Below are positions 1 to 11,588 of a stretch of DNA of 64,000 nucleotides, piece by piece (the first letter of the stretch is position 1; each line of letters opens with the position of its first letter). A model generated the notes under the pieces. The model was not told where the DNA came from, did not search any database, and saw only the letters and a program-made list of their open reading frames with translations. A program made the translations under genes and the position numbers. Where the stretch lies: contig JAKSYS010000231.1 of the NCBI GenBank assembly GCA_022925895.1, positions 18,429 to 82,428 on the forward strand. Reading direction: 5' to 3'. The stretch comes from Fragilaria crotonensis (lineage: Eukaryota; Bacillariophyta; Fragilariophyceae; Fragilariales; Fragilariaceae).

Positions 1-189
1 ATTTTGGGTTATTCATCTCACAATAAGTCTATTGCAAAAATAACAAGCCTATATTTATATTTACTAATTGGTTGTAACTGAGCCCTTACTTGTTGCTCCA
101 TTGCCTTGAATAAAACTAAGTCTTGATCATTTAAACTCAAATTTGGCATATCCTTGATAAGCACTCAATTGCAAGCTAAATGCTGCACT

Positions 190-1894
190 CACTCATCAAG
201 AAGCTCTTCTTCCAAGTCATGTTCTTCATCATTTCTTGGTCTCCAAGATAACTATGGCTACCCAAGCACCTGATGACCTCAACTACTCTGATCAGTCTAC
301 TGCTAAGCTCTTTAAAGCTGACACAGTGGCTCTATCCATCAAGTTTGACTGCAAGCCAGACAACCTTCAGCTCTTCTTGGATCAACCACGGACACATGCA
401 TTGTTGTTGACTGGCTCAGCATCTTGAGCATTCTAAGCCAAGGTGATGTTGCCCTATCCAAGGACCTCATTGAGTTGTATGGTGAGATTTCTTTTCAAGA
501 TGCCTGCAACCATGCCCTCACCTACAGTTCATTCAACTTCACTGGGCTCAAAGAAAGCATACTAAAACAGTGAGGGTGAGTAAGGTCAGTGGCAACATTG
601 CAACCATGTACACTGCTCCCAGCTACAAGGCTTTTTCCAGCACCTTCTGCAACATGTGTGAAGTGGAACAGGATGAGGATCATGATCCAATCATTGTCTC
701 TATGGTCACACATCTCATCCTTGATGATTAAAATGAAGACTTGAAGGATAAGCTCCTCAACCAGAAGCACCATATGCAACCAGATGCAACTAGAAGCACC
801 TTATGCTTCGTTATGAGGGGTGGATTGGAGCCAGCCTTTAAATACACCAGTCTCATTTGATCTTGGAGCTAGCTAATGACCGCATCAACTTGCCAGTCAT
901 CATTGAAGATTTAAAGGACACTGCTGTTCATGAGAACCCTGCCACAGATATCCTTTGCTGGCATCACAAGTTGAATCAGGTGTCGGCTGCCAAAATGCAA
1001 AGCATGGCCACCAAGTGCAGTCTGCTCCCCAAGGAGTTGTTGGCCAAGTGCCAGGTTCAAACTTGCACCATCTGCTTGTATGGAAAAGCCACCAATGTGG
1101 AAAACCTCAAACAGCCTCAGAGCCAGGACAGTGCATCAGCATTGATCAGTTGTAGTCCAGCCCTCCAGGTCTCATTGCCCAAATTATGGGTTGGCTCACC
1201 AAGAAAAGGTACAAGGTGGCTGGAAACTATCTTTGTTGATCACTTCAGTGGTTTGTCATACATCTACCTTCAGAAGTCAACCAGCCAATGCAGATGAAAT
1301 TCTTGAAGCAAAGCTGGCCTTCGAGAGGTATGCCTCCAAGTTCAAGGTCCAAGTCAAGAGTTGTCAAGCTGACAATGGCAGGTTTGCAGGGAACAAGTTC
1401 ATGGCAGCTGTCAACTAGCAGGTCAGGCAATCACTTTCTGTGGAGTCAATGCTCATTTTCAGAATGCTGTTGCAGGAAGAAGATCAGGACTTTGCAAGAT
1501 CAAGCAAGAACCATCATGATTCATAATCAACACAGGTGGCCCATGGCTATTGTTGCTCATCTCTGGCCTTATACTCTCAGAGTGCCACTCTGAGAGCATA
1601 CACCAACAATCAGAAGCAAGAGAGGATCACAAGTCTCCCTTTGAGTTGTTTGCAAGGTCTGAAGTCAATCCAAATTTGAATCATTTTCAACCTTTTGGAT
1701 GTCCTGTGTTTGTCCTTGTTGACAACAAGATGAAATCTGGCAAGAAATTGCCCAAGTGGGAGGTCAGATCACGCAGGGGAGTCTACCTTGGCATGTCTAT
1801 TCAGCATGCCTGGAGTGTGGCTCTTGTTCTCAACCTCAAGATTGGCCATGTCTCTCCTAAGTTTCATGTCACATTTGATCCCAAGTTTGAGTGA
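190..1894 (+). pseudogene. Degenerate Ty1/copia gag-pol fragment
   Basis: Remnant of a copia retrotransposon broken by many frameshifts and stops. Around 265-420 a gag N-terminus can be read (LFKADTVALSIKFDCKPDNL). At 950-1100 there is a GAG-pre-integrase region with a His/Cys zinc-binding pattern (WHHKLN, then CTICLYGKAT). Integrase pieces follow in shifting frames: FVDHFSGLSYIYLQKSTS near 1230-1280, the catalytic-Asp stretch QADNGRF near 1370, NAHFQNAV near 1450 and the core end HRWPMAIVAHLWPY near 1540. The integrase C-terminal part (FELFARSEVNPNLNHFQPFG) runs to 1894. No reverse transcriptase, RNase H or LTR is visible. The left edge may lie outside the window. It differs from the two copia elements further right and is clearly much older. 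Confidence 0.85.
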
Positions 1895-2094
1895 ATGTAA
1901 TGGTATAACAACAACCATTATAAATTGTGTGCCTCAACCCTCTACTGTTCCTGGAAGCAGGTCCAGCCTAAGTACACATTTGGGGGTTACTTAAATGCCA
2001 ATGAAATGTGCACACCAGCCCACCAGGATGACTGGCTGGCATGAAGAGAAGTGAAGTGTTTAGAACTGGTGTTGATGCATTGAGTTGAAAATGT

Positions 2095-2545
2095 TTTTTG
2101 ATCATCAGCAGATTCTGTTAGTACTAGATTTTTGTCATCAGCAGATTCTGTCAGGAAATCTATTTGTCAGAAGATTCTCCATTTAGCAGATCTTCATTAT
2201 CACTTTTGTTGGCAGATTCTGTCATCACTTTTCTTTGGTCAGCAGCCTCTTTTTTGTCAACCAATTCTGTGTACAGATTTCTCTTGTTGTCAGCCAATTC
2301 CTAGGCATGAAAGTCAGTGAGAGCCACCGCTAGTACCCCTTGACAACAATTTATTTGTCACAATTACCCCATGAAATATACAAAGATTTCTCAGGAGGTT
2401 CCATCATCAGAAGTTTTTTTTTCAAGCAGATTGCATCAGAGGATGTTTTGTGTCAGGAGGTTTTTGTTGTCAGCAGATCTTGTTTTTGTCAGCAGATTCT
2501 GTAAGCAATTTGGCTTTGTCAGCAGATTTGTTTTTTGTTAGCAAA
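2095..2545. repeat. Degenerate tandem repeats (TTTTGTCAGCAGATTCTGT type)
   Basis: About a dozen diverged copies of a roughly 20-30 bp T-rich unit with core TTTTGTCAGCAGATTCTGT, separated by irregular spacers; clear copies lie near 2100, 2133, 2210, 2465, 2490 and 2513. No convincing gene lies here. The stretch from 1895 to 2095 also shows no gene. Confidence 0.6.
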
Positions 2546-3269
2546 CGTCTTTGCATATGTCATCAAATAGACGCTCACGCCGGCGTATTCAGTTTCGCGC
2601 CAGGCAGTTTCTAGACAGAAACATTTTCTCCTCCGGCCAGCGGGCATTTTCGCTTCAATCACGATTGCATTCGTTTCGCCGGACCTTCCTAAGGCGTGCG
2701 ACAATCGCACCTGCTACGGAATACAAAGCTGCAACTCCTGAGAAGAGAAAGTGCAAACGTTGCCAACGAGTTCAATGAGGATCATTAAAATCAATTCTAT
2801 ACAGTAGCGAGAGCAAATGTTGTGCACGAGAAGCTATATGTGGTGGGAACCTTGGTGCTACAGTAGTATGCATACCTGGTACTTGTACCAGGTAGTAACT
2901 GTACTCCAAGTACAAGTAATTGGTATTCTACCGTTTGTTCAACGCCTGTCCATCGCTCGTATCAGATTGATAGTACGAATGACTTACGAACTTACGACGG
3001 CCATCACAGCCCACAGCTCACAGCCCACAGCCCACACACTTCGTCAGTCGGTTCTCCAGACTCCGGACCACTTCTGATCAACATCCGGCGTGCCACAGTT
3101 CGGCAACCTCTTGTGAATTCCACGCCCCTGAGTATTCCCTGGATCCGCCGCTTGATTCGCCATTGTGCGGCCTCAGATTCCAACCCCACCTGCGGTTGCC
3201 CAGAAGTGTGCTTGTGTTGTGCTTCCATCTTGGCAACGTATCCTATAGGGCGAACAAGCCCAAAACCCA
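2546..3269. other. Intergenic, upstream of SAMDC
   Basis: No recognisable coding region. At 2860-2935 there is a run of short GTAC-rich palindromic words, and at 3000-3035 a short 'cacagcccacagctca' tandem. This stretch should hold the SAMDC promoter and leader, but no conserved upstream ORF of the plant or animal SAMDC kind was recognised. Confidence 0.4.
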
Positions 3270-4568
3270 GTGATTAAGATGGATGGTGAAATGGCATCAC
3301 CCCATTCAAATGAATCCGTAACTAGCGACTCAAGCAACGATCACATCATTGAAGTCGTCAACATTATTCAACCTTCCCCTGACTACGGCATGGACGACGA
3401 TAACTCAGGGGAACTTTACCGCGAGTATAACGGGGTTTTTGAAGGTCCTGAGAAAACCCTTGAAGTACGCTTCAGGCATACGGTGGACTACGTCGAGCCG
3501 GAAGAAGGGGGCAGGATTGGCCTTCGCCGTCTTGAACGTCAAGACCTTGATCGCCTGTGTGCACGGGCTAGGTGCACAATCCTTCCTGTGTCTCCAACCA
3601 GTATTTGGACGCTTACGTCTCAGAATCATCGCTGTTTGTTTATCCTCACCTCCTAGTACTTAAGACTTGTGGAACGACGACACCTTCGATGCATCGGCGT
3701 ATTGATTGACCTTGCCCGTCGCCTTGAATTGGAGATAGACTGGGTGGGCTACAGTAGGAAAAACTTCAGCTTCCCCGTCGACCAAGCGTTTCCACATCAG
3801 TCTTTTCACCAAGAACTCGACTATCTCTCGAGTCATCGAAACCTGTGCGAACGCCTGGATGGGAACGGATACACGCTTGGACCTGTGACCTCGGATCACT
3901 GGTTTGTTTTTGTCGCTGATCAGACGATCAGAGTGAACCCGGACACGGATACTGACCGGGTCCTTAACTTAATGATGTTCGACGTGGATCCGGATGTTGC
4001 CCGTGTCTTCTATTACGAGCAATATGGGAAAAAGGAAGATGAAGCAAAAGATGAAGAGGCTGCGCGCATTTCCCGAGAGATGACCTCGAAATCGGGGATC
4101 GATGCGCTTTGCCCAGGATCAATTATCGACGCTCGTGCTTTTGAGCCGTGTGGATACTCCATGAATGCGATCCTTTTCAGGTCCTATTCCACGATTCACA
4201 TTACCCCGGAATCTGGGTCGTCGTATGCCAGCTTTGAGACCAACCAAAAGGTTGCCTCTTACAAATCACTCATAAACAATGTGGTTCGAACATTCCGGCC
4301 GAAGCGGTTTGTGATGACTCTTATGGCAGATGAGTTGGGTTTACATGAAATGAGGGAGAATCCATTGACCGAAAGCGCGTCGGGGTCTCGAATTGTTGTT
4401 CCCGCCGTCGGTAGAGAGAAGCAGATGTGTTATAAACGAAGCAGTCTTGCTTCGATCAAGGTCGAAGATGATTGTTGTTGCATGATGGGCAATTGGATTA
4501 TTACTACCGAAGGCTCGACTGTCAATGAACTCAGGGCCGACAAACTACGTGGAATGTCAGTTTCGTAG
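3270..4568 (+). CDS. S-adenosylmethionine decarboxylase proenzyme, with one frameshift
   Basis: Pyruvoyl enzyme that decarboxylates AdoMet to supply aminopropyl groups for spermidine and spermine synthesis in the cytosol. The N-terminal part (3270 to about 3585) carries [10 protein letters not shown]. The C-terminal part carries GYSMNAI and [16 protein letters not shown], which hold the Ser and His needed for self-processing. The cleavage region (3609 onward) reads [14 protein letters not shown], then LKTCGTTTP with the catalytic Cys. Two oddities are seen. The frame changes by one base near 3585 (ATCCTTCCTG), where one extra T would restore TILSCVSN. The usual Leu of YVLSESS is absent. The start at 3270 gives a plausible acidic N-terminus. 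It converges on the XRCC3-like gene, 92 bp apart. Identity is secure; whether the frameshift is real or an assembly error is open. Confidence 0.9.
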
Positions 4569-4660
4569 CACGATTAGCAACCTTCAGCACGTTTCGAATG
4601 TAATAGACTGGCTTATATTCAAACAGGATTGTAGTGAGGCGAGAAGAAGATATGGAATGT

Positions 4661-5614
4661 CTAGAATTTGGTTTGCAAGCAGCGATCCTTAGCGTCAAAG
4701 CCTTCAACACCAGCGCTGTCAATGAAAAAGCTCACAGCACTTGGGCCTCGACAGGGAGACAATCCTATACGAATTCTGCGTTGAAACTTGAAGGATGAGG
4801 TGTCACGTCCTAAAGCAGCATCTTTCCGTTCACGCAATACCAATCGCGGGGAATTTTCATCCCGGGATAGAAAGTAGCTGACATTCACGCAATTGGCCCA
4901 AGATAATCCCAAAGCAGGAATGTTTGAATTGCCGCTTGATTTGAAATCGGTCGTCACCTGGTTGATAATAACGAAAGGAACGCGATGATGCCCCGACAGT
5001 TTCTTGATCTGTGCCGCAATGCTGAAAAGACAGCCGCTTCGTTCTACTGCACCGTTTGAACGGCTTTTGTCCAACGCTCTATACATGGAGGCGATGCTGT
5101 CGACTGCAACAAAAGCGATATCGTTATCTTGACCTAAAACTCGAGGAAGTTCATGAAAAACAAAAGTTTCGAACTCGTCTTGATTCCGTATAAACCGTGT
5201 GAGAATTCTCCCCAGTACTGATGTGATCGACTGGCCTGCCAGGTGGGCTGTGGGACTCGCTAAACGAGCAGCAGCCATTTGAGATAGCCTTTTTGCGATG
5301 ACTCGCTGCGATGTTCCTTCTCCAAGCGAGATATATATCGCTTTTCCGAAACCAGGCAAAGACAGGTCTGGGACTTCCAGGCGAGTGCATGCACAAGTCA
5401 CACATACGCTCAAGGCAATCTGCGTCTTTCCACAACCGGCGGTACCTGCGAGTTCGGTGATGCCTAAACCAAGGTCGAAATCAGGATTGGTTTCATTGTC
5501 GTCGCGAAAGCGAAGCATTGCCAATCGCCGTCGTGACCCTTTAGAAGTCAACAACGCCAAAGCTGTGCATGGTCGAGCAGCTTCTGCGGTAGACGACGTT
5601 GTAATCACATTCAT
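4661..5614 (-). CDS. XRCC3: RecA/Rad51-family DNA repair ATPase, XRCC3-like
   Basis: A 317-residue RAD51 paralogue for homologous-recombination repair in the nucleus. The Walker A motif is GTAGCGKT at residues 57-64, preceded by ITELAG as in XRCC3 and RAD51 proteins. The Walker B strand IAFVAVDS is at 166-173. Next come the loop region VPFVIINQVT and the segment PALGLSWANCVNVSYFLSR, which resembles XRCC3 (ALGLAWAN) more than RAD51 or DMC1. The N-terminal helix-hairpin domain of RAD51 is missing, as expected for a paralogue. The frame is intact over its whole length with no intron. It converges on SAMDC. XRCC3 is preferred over RAD51C, XRCC2 or DMC1 by these motifs, but no phylogeny was possible. 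Confidence 0.8.
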   Translation of the reverse strand: MNVITTSSTAEAARPCTALALLTSKGSRRRLAMLRFRDDNETNPDFDLGLGITELAGTAGCGKTQIALSVCVTCACTRLEVPDLSLPGFGKAIYISLGEGTSQRVIAKRLSQMAAARLASPTAHLAGQSITSVLGRILTRFIRNQDEFETFVFHELPRVLGQDNDIAFVAVDSIASMYRALDKSRSNGAVERSGCLFSIAAQIKKLSGHHRVPFVIINQVTTDFKSSGNSNIPALGLSWANCVNVSYFLSRDENSPRLVLRERKDAALGRDTSSFKFQRRIRIGLSPCRGPSAVSFFIDSAGVEGFDAKDRCLQTKF

Positions 5615-5699
5615 CCCTTTCGATGCAAGGGTTACTTCGTTACGTTGGACCTGGCGCGGTGAACGGGGAAAGATGAATCCGATCGGAGACGGAGTAGTA

Positions 5700-5722
5700 G
5701 TACTACCGGTTACCGGTAGTAC
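5700..5722. repeat. Perfect 11-bp inverted repeat with ACCGGT core
   Basis: GTACTACCGGT, one T, then ACCGGTAGTAC, lying 86 bp upstream of the XRCC3-like start. The same ACCGGTAG word recurs in many other intergenic stretches of the window. The rest of 5615-6226 shows no gene. Confidence 0.6.
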
Positions 5723-6226
5723 AGTAGTACTGGATTACGAAAGGTCCTACGACAAGGGTCTCGAGGACGTCTTTCGTCTTTCGTTGTTCAATTTGTCTAT
5801 GTGACTATGTGTCATAGTAGCTACTGTAGCTACTGTACTACCAGTAGTAGTAGTAGTAGTGGTATAACAAATTAGATCACACATCAAGTTTACCTACTGT
5901 ATGATACGTAAACCGTAAACCGTACCAGTAGGCAGTAGAAGAATGTACTCCCGTACGCCTCTTCAGGCAATGGCCTGCTCACTTGGGGCAAAAATCCATG
6001 AAGAATCCTTTCCGCTGGAGGCAGTTTCGTTGCTCTCTGCGATGCTAAATGCTAACACAATATCGTATTCTTCTTGATGAATAGCAAGAAGAATGGGCTC
6101 ATTAACCTGTTTACGATAGTCATCTATTAGTAGTAGGAAGTGGTTACAGTGCCAGGTACTACTGTATCCACTCACGATGCACACAACAGCAAGCGTACTT
6201 GTACTGTACAACCAGGTATATACCCG

Positions 6227-6443
6227 GTACCATGTACCATGTACCATGTACCATGTACCATGTACCATGTACCATGTACCATGTACCATGTACCATGTAC
6301 CATGTACCATGTACCATGTACCATGTACCATGTACCATGTACCATGTACCATGTACCATGTACCATGTACCATGTACCATGTACCATGTACCATGTACCA
6401 TGTACCATGTACCATGTACCATGTACAATGTACAATGTACAAT
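6227..6443. repeat. Heptamer satellite, 31 copies of GTACCAT/GTACAAT
   Basis: 28 perfect head-to-tail copies of GTACCAT (6227-6422) followed by three copies of the variant GTACAAT (6423-6443). As 7 is not a multiple of 3 and the unit makes no stop codon in any frame, all six frames stay open and give artificial heptapeptide repeats (VPCTMYH on +, MVHGTWY on -). These are not genes. The flanks are also rich in GTAC and CTAGTAC words. Confidence 0.97.
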
Positions 6444-6997
6444 ACTAGGTACTAGTACTAGGTACAGTATGCATATTTGCCATAGACAACGACATTTCGT
6501 GCATGATTCCTCGCGCTATTTTTTGAAATTGCCGCGTTGCAGCGTTTTTCAATTGGTACGAGTGCTTTTGGTACGGTGTGGTAGTTCGCCTGTATGTGCT
6601 TCCATTTCCTATATTCGAAACCGAAGACATATATCTTTCTCGATTCTTGCCATTCCCAAATGTTCTTTGCATACCTGGCACCTGGCACCCTACCCTACAA
6701 GTTGTGAATTCCACTTAACGAGTATATCATAGAAAGGATATTTGCACGTAGAGAAAGGGTGTATTCATGCAAGTACGCCTACTAATGTACTCGGTGTATG
6801 TAATAAAAATTTGGCGCGCAAATTCTATTGCTCAAATCTTGTACGTAGCTCAGTATGGATCCTTTGCGGGAGGGGAGAGGGGAGGGACCCTCATGACATT
6901 CCTTGTTATCACATTTGTTACATCCGCTTGATTCGGTTGCGAGATTTTCTTTGTTGGCGGAGATTCTGCGATTCTGCTACGATATCAGTTTGGGACG
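6444..6997. other. Intergenic, upstream of RNR1
   Basis: No coding region recognised. The stretch must contain the promoter and 5' leader of the ribonucleotide reductase gene, but no defined element could be assigned. Confidence 0.35.
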
Positions 6998-9756
6998 ATG
7001 TCGATGTATGTTCTGAAGAGAAGCGGGAAGCGAGAGTCTGTCCATTTTGACAAGATTACTAGCCGCGTTTCCAAGCTTTGCTACGGCCTCGACGCAAAGG
7101 TATGTCGATTTTGAGAAACTCCTTGCCTTCTCTCGATTCCAGAGGAGAATTTCTCACCCATGCATGTTGACTTCCACTCTAGCACGTTGATCCCGTCGTT
7201 ATCACGCAGAAGGTAATCCAAGGAGTTTACCCTGGAGTCACAACTTACGAATTAGATGAGTAAGAAAAAAAGCGATCGTCTATGTGGCATCTTCTCAATT
7301 CGTCTGCTCGCCTGAATCAGTTACTCACACCCTAGCTGCTCTTTTCCGAATCAAGACTTGCTGCACAAACTGCAGCTTCTTTTGCAACCCAACACCCCGA
7401 CTACTCCATTTTGGCGGCTCGCATTTCGGTGTCAAACCTCCACAAACAAACGATCAAGAGTTTTCGGAATGCATTGAAGTTTTCTATCGGTACTGTCACC
7501 CGAAGACTGGAAAGGAAGCATCTTTGGTCAGCAAGGAGACTTACGACATCGCAATGAAATACAAAGACCAGCTTGACGCTGCCGTTATTCACGATCGTGA
7601 CTTTGAACTGGATTACTTTGGATTCAAGACTTTAGAGAAGTCATACCTTCTCAAGATCGATGGCAAGATTGCTGAACGTCCACAGAACATGCTCATGCGT
7701 GTCGCCGTCGGTATTCACGGGGACGATATCCCAAGAGTCATCGAAACGTATGATCTTCTGTCGCAAAGGTATTTTACCCATGCTACGCCTACGCTATTCA
7801 ATGCTGGAACGCAGAACGCACAAATGTCCTCCTGCTTTCTTTTGGCCACCAAGGATGACTCAATCGATGGGATCTACGACACACTCAAGAACTGCGCTGT
7901 TATTTCGAAGTACGCCGGAGGAATTGGATTGTCAGTGCACAATGTGAGAGCATCAAAATCGTACATACGAGGAACTAATGGAACGTCTAACGGCATCGTC
8001 CCTATGCTACGGGTTTTCAACAACACCGCCCGCTATGTTGACCAGGGCGGTGGAAAGGTGAGTCTCCTTTCAACTGGAACATAGGCACCCTGAAACACAC
8101 TAACCATCCGTTTAGCGTAAGGGGAGCATCGCTATCTATTTGGAGCCATGGCATGCTGATGTATTTGCTTTTCTTGACTTGAAAAAGAATCACGGAAACG
8201 AATCCGATCGCGCCAGGGACCTTTTTTATGCACTGTGGATCCCCGACTTATTCATGGAGCGCGTCCGAGACAATGGCGATTGGAGTCTCATGTGCCCCAA
8301 TGAATGTCCTGGCTTGGCCGATTGTCACGGTGAAGAGTTCAAGCAACTGTACGAGACCTTCGAGAAGGAGGGTATGGCCAGAAAGAGCATCAAAGCGCAG
8401 CAGCTCTGGTTTGCCATTTTGGACTCTCAGGTCGAAACTGGGACGCCGTATATGCTTTACAAGGATCATTGCAACTCCAAATCCAACCAAAAAAATCTTG
8501 GGACCATTAAGTGCAGTAACTTATGCACTGAAATCGTGGAGTACACCGCAGCCGACGAAGCCGCAGTTTGTAATCTTGCGAGTATTTCACTCTCCAAATT
8601 GGTGACCCCGGCAACGGATTACAGTGGTCAGAGCGGATCGTTTGACTTTTCCAAATTGTTTGAAGTTGCCAAGGTTGTCACACGCAACTTGAATCGTATC
8701 ATCGACCGAAACTTCTATCCTATAGAGGAGGCCAAAAAGTAAGTACTGGATGACTGAACTTGGGCGCCAAATACCCTTGCACTAACTCCATTGCATTGCA
8801 GCTCCAACATTCGCCACCGTCCGATTGGAATAGGGGTTCAGGGCCTCGCCGACGCCTTTCAAATGCTGAAAATTCCATTCGAGTCCCCAGCGGCGCAAAA
8901 GCTCAACAAAGACATTTTTGAAACTATTTACTTCGGAGCTTGCACTGCCAGTTGTGCACTTGCCCACGAAGAAGGTCACTACCAATCTTATCAAGGTTCC
9001 CCTGCCAGTCAGGGGCTGCTTCAATTCGATCTTTGGGGAGTCACTCCGTCAGAGCGATGGGACTGGACCTCTCTGAAAAAGAAAATTGCTCTCCATGGGC
9101 TTCGCAACTCTCTACTGGTTGCACCAATGCCGACTGCTTCCACAGCTCAGATTCTTGGGAACAACGAGAGCACCGAACCTTTTACCTCGAACATGTACAA
9201 CCGTCGTGTTTTAGCTGGAGAATTTACTGTTGTGAATAAGCATTTGCTTCGTGAACTAACGGCTATGGGCCTTTGGACGGATTCGGTGCGAAATCACATA
9301 ATTGCCGACGGTGGCTCTGTTCAGAACGTTCACGACATTCCGAAGCCGGTCAGGGAAGTTTACAAAACTGTATGGGAAATTCCTCAGAAAGCCATCCTCG
9401 ACATGGCTGCTGATCGGGGCCCCTTCATTTGCCAGAGTCAAAGTATGAACGTGCACATTGCCGAGCCGAGCACGAAGAAACTAACGTCCATGCATTTTTA
9501 CGCCTGGAAGAGAGGCTTAAAGACAGGAATGTACTACCTTCGCACCCAGCCCAAGGCCGCGGCGATTCAGTTCACTGTCAATCAGGAGCAGCTTGCGGTG
9601 GACAGAGCCAAGTCTGAGGCGTTGCAAAACAAGGAAAATCTCCTGAATACTAGCACTCTGGCCGAGAAAGTCACTTCCGTGAGTAAATTCGCGGTGTCCA
9701 TGGGGGGTCTTGAGACGAAGGATGAAAACGACGAGTGTCTTAATTGTGGCGCTTGA
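6998..9756 (+). CDS. RNR1: Ribonucleoside-diphosphate reductase large subunit (class I), five exons
   Basis: Catalytic subunit that reduces ribonucleotides to deoxyribonucleotides. Exons: 6998-7099, 7183-7259, 7356-8057, 8116-8738, 8802-9756. All four introns are GT-AG (83, 96, 58 and 63 bp) and the joins restore conserved sequence, e.g. exon 2/3 ELDELAAQTA. The protein starts [15 protein letters not shown]. It carries SSCFLL with a redox Cys, the radical-site motif [12 protein letters not shown], and ends with the C-terminal shuttle CLNCGA. One base is missing in exon 3: in the T run 7461-7464 the frame moves from HKQTIKSF to FSECIEVF, and a fifth T would mend it. For an essential gene an assembly error is likely. 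The apparent ATG at 7284 lies inside intron 2 and is not the start. It converges on SHMT, 119 bp apart. Confidence 0.95.
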
Positions 9757-9875
9757 TAGTAATGACCGTGGGATCTAGAAGGTAGATCGACTAACAAGTA
9801 GAACAGCAGTGAAAGATCGCATTGCTTCTCCGGTTCGATGAGGAGCTACTCTCCAAATGTCTACGGTGAATCTTA

Positions 9876-11408
9876 CTACAGGACTCCCGGCATGGGGAAC
9901 TTGGAAGCGAAAGCCTCGACTTCACACTTGAGTTCAGCGATCTCCCTCTTGATTTCGTCGTCACCTGTCAATATCGCAACGTAATCTCTGAGAAGCACTT
10001 GCTGTATTTGTGGCGTCTCATCACCACGGAGTGTGCGCTGCAACTGCAACTCAGCTGCAGCCTTCTTCTGTGCAGCAACAGCAACCTTGCATCCGCGATC
10101 AAGGAAATCTGCGACTGTCTCGAAATCAGCTTCACCCAAACCACGGCTCGTTAGGGCAGGAGTTCCGATCCGGACGCCTCCTGGATTCACAGCGGAGACA
10201 TCACCAGCAATACTATTCTTGTTTGTGGTTATACTTGCGAGCTCAAGAACCTTTTCAACCTTAGACCCTGTAAGCCCCAATGGTCTCACATCCCACAGCA
10301 AGAGGTGGTTATCAGTACCGCCAGTGGCCAGTTTATGTCCTCGCTCGACTAGCCTTCGACCCAGGGTATGCGCGTTTGCAACTACCGCCCTAGCATACTC
10401 CTGAAACTCAAGGGAATCGGCCTCCTTAAGCGCGACTGCGAGTGCAGCAATCTGATGGTTGTGCGGGCCGCCTTGCAGTGAGGGGAAAACTGCGGCGTTA
10501 ATTTTCTCCATGTATGCCTTCCTCGCGAAGATCATTCCTGATCTAGGACCACGAAGCGTTTTGTGAGTTGTGCTCGTCACTACATCGGCGTGTTCAAAGG
10601 GGCTATGCGCACAATTTCCTGCCACAAGACCGGATATGTGTGCCATATCGACCATGAGCAGGGCCCCCACCGAATCAGCAATCTGCCTCATTCGCCCGTA
10701 GTCCCATTCACGAGGATACGACGACGCGCCTGCAATCAAGAGTTTGGGCATGAACATTTTGGCTCGCTTCTCCATGTCGTCGTAGTCAATTAGGCCGTTG
10801 ACTGATGATACAACATACGGCAAGCTCTCGAAGTAAACGCTTGAAGCAGAGATTTTCTTCTTAGGAGTTTGAAATCCATGTGTCAAGTGCCCTCCTGATG
10901 GCAGATCCAAACCCATGAGTCGATCGTGCGGCCTTAGGAGTGCTGTGTAGACGGCAAAGTTAGCTGGGGAGCCAGAGTATGGCTGGACATTAACACCCCA
11001 CTCCTCAGGGTCTAGTTTATACAGCCGTAGAGCCCTTTTCATACACAAAGACTCAATCTGGTCGATAAATTCATTGCCTCCATAATAACGTTTACCAACT
11101 TGCCCTTCACTGTACTTATTTGTGAGACAACTTCCGAGGGCTTCCCGCACAGCGGCACTGACAAAGTTTTCTGAGGCGATTAGTTCCAAACCGCCCCTTT
11201 GGCGATGATCTTCGGCATCGATCAAAGCAGCGATCTCGGGATCAAATACACTGAGTGATGATCCAATCACCATTCCTTCAACTGAACCGTTTCTCGAGTA
11301 TGTGGGATAGCGCAAAGGGTTATCACCCATCCAAAAAGCCGACACCAAGAGCATCTGTTGTCCAAGGGAGCACAAGCATAGCAGCACAATTCTGTACATC
11401 GACTTCAT
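9876..11408 (-). CDS. SHMT: Serine hydroxymethyltransferase, probably plastid-targeted
   Basis: PLP enzyme that interconverts serine and glycine and loads one-carbon units on tetrahydrofolate. The PLP lysine lies in [15 protein letters not shown]; other family motifs are [18 protein letters not shown] and [13 protein letters not shown]. The frame is open to 11588, but the Met at 11408 starts a good signal peptide ([16 protein letters not shown]) ending LLVSAF. Cleavage before Phe in this setting is the diatom ASAFAP-type bipartite plastid signal, so this start is preferred. The longer form would add 60 low-complexity residues. A further stretch precedes the enzyme domain and could be the transit peptide. 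The reading frame is intact with no intron. An ER or secretory location is the alternative if the transit part does not work. Confidence 0.93.
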   Translation of the reverse strand: MKSMYRIVLLCLCSLGQQMLLVSAFWMGDNPLRYPTYSRNGSVEGMVIGSSLSVFDPEIAALIDAEDHRQRGGLELIASENFVSAAVREALGSCLTNKYSEGQVGKRYYGGNEFIDQIESLCMKRALRLYKLDPEEWGVNVQPYSGSPANFAVYTALLRPHDRLMGLDLPSGGHLTHGFQTPKKKISASSVYFESLPYVVSSVNGLIDYDDMEKRAKMFMPKLLIAGASSYPREWDYGRMRQIADSVGALLMVDMAHISGLVAGNCAHSPFEHADVVTSTTHKTLRGPRSGMIFARKAYMEKINAAVFPSLQGGPHNHQIAALAVALKEADSLEFQEYARAVVANAHTLGRRLVERGHKLATGGTDNHLLLWDVRPLGLTGSKVEKVLELASITTNKNSIAGDVSAVNPGGVRIGTPALTSRGLGEADFETVADFLDRGCKVAVAAQKKAAAELQLQRTLRGDETPQIQQVLLRDYVAILTGDDEIKREIAELKCEVEAFASKFPMPGVL

Positions 11409-11588
11409 CTGTAACACACCCAGCCTCTTCTCGATTAACATTGATGGCGCAGATTTGTATGACATGGTTGTTTTCGGTGAAGAAGACCGTGCTTCGTCAG
11501 CCTCATCACCTGAGGGTTCGCCGTGCGGGAAATTGGAAATAGTGTGCATAGAGATGGCGTGTACTGTACTCCGAACTCCGAACTCCAA

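Noticed and set aside
3575-3600. Programmed frameshift in SAMDC, as in antizyme
   Set aside because: No slippery heptamer or stop-codon context is present, and similar base losses occur at short runs in many unrelated genes here.
6227-6443. CRISPR array
   Set aside because: The units are contiguous without spacers, and the genome is eukaryotic.
6140-6732. Long ORFs of repeated VPCTMYH and MVHGTWY on both strands
   Set aside because: They come only from the heptamer array, which has no stop in any frame.
7284-7460. Start of RNR1 at the ATG of 7284
   Set aside because: It lies in intron 2; splicing from 7259 to 7356 gives the conserved N-terminal sequence in another frame.
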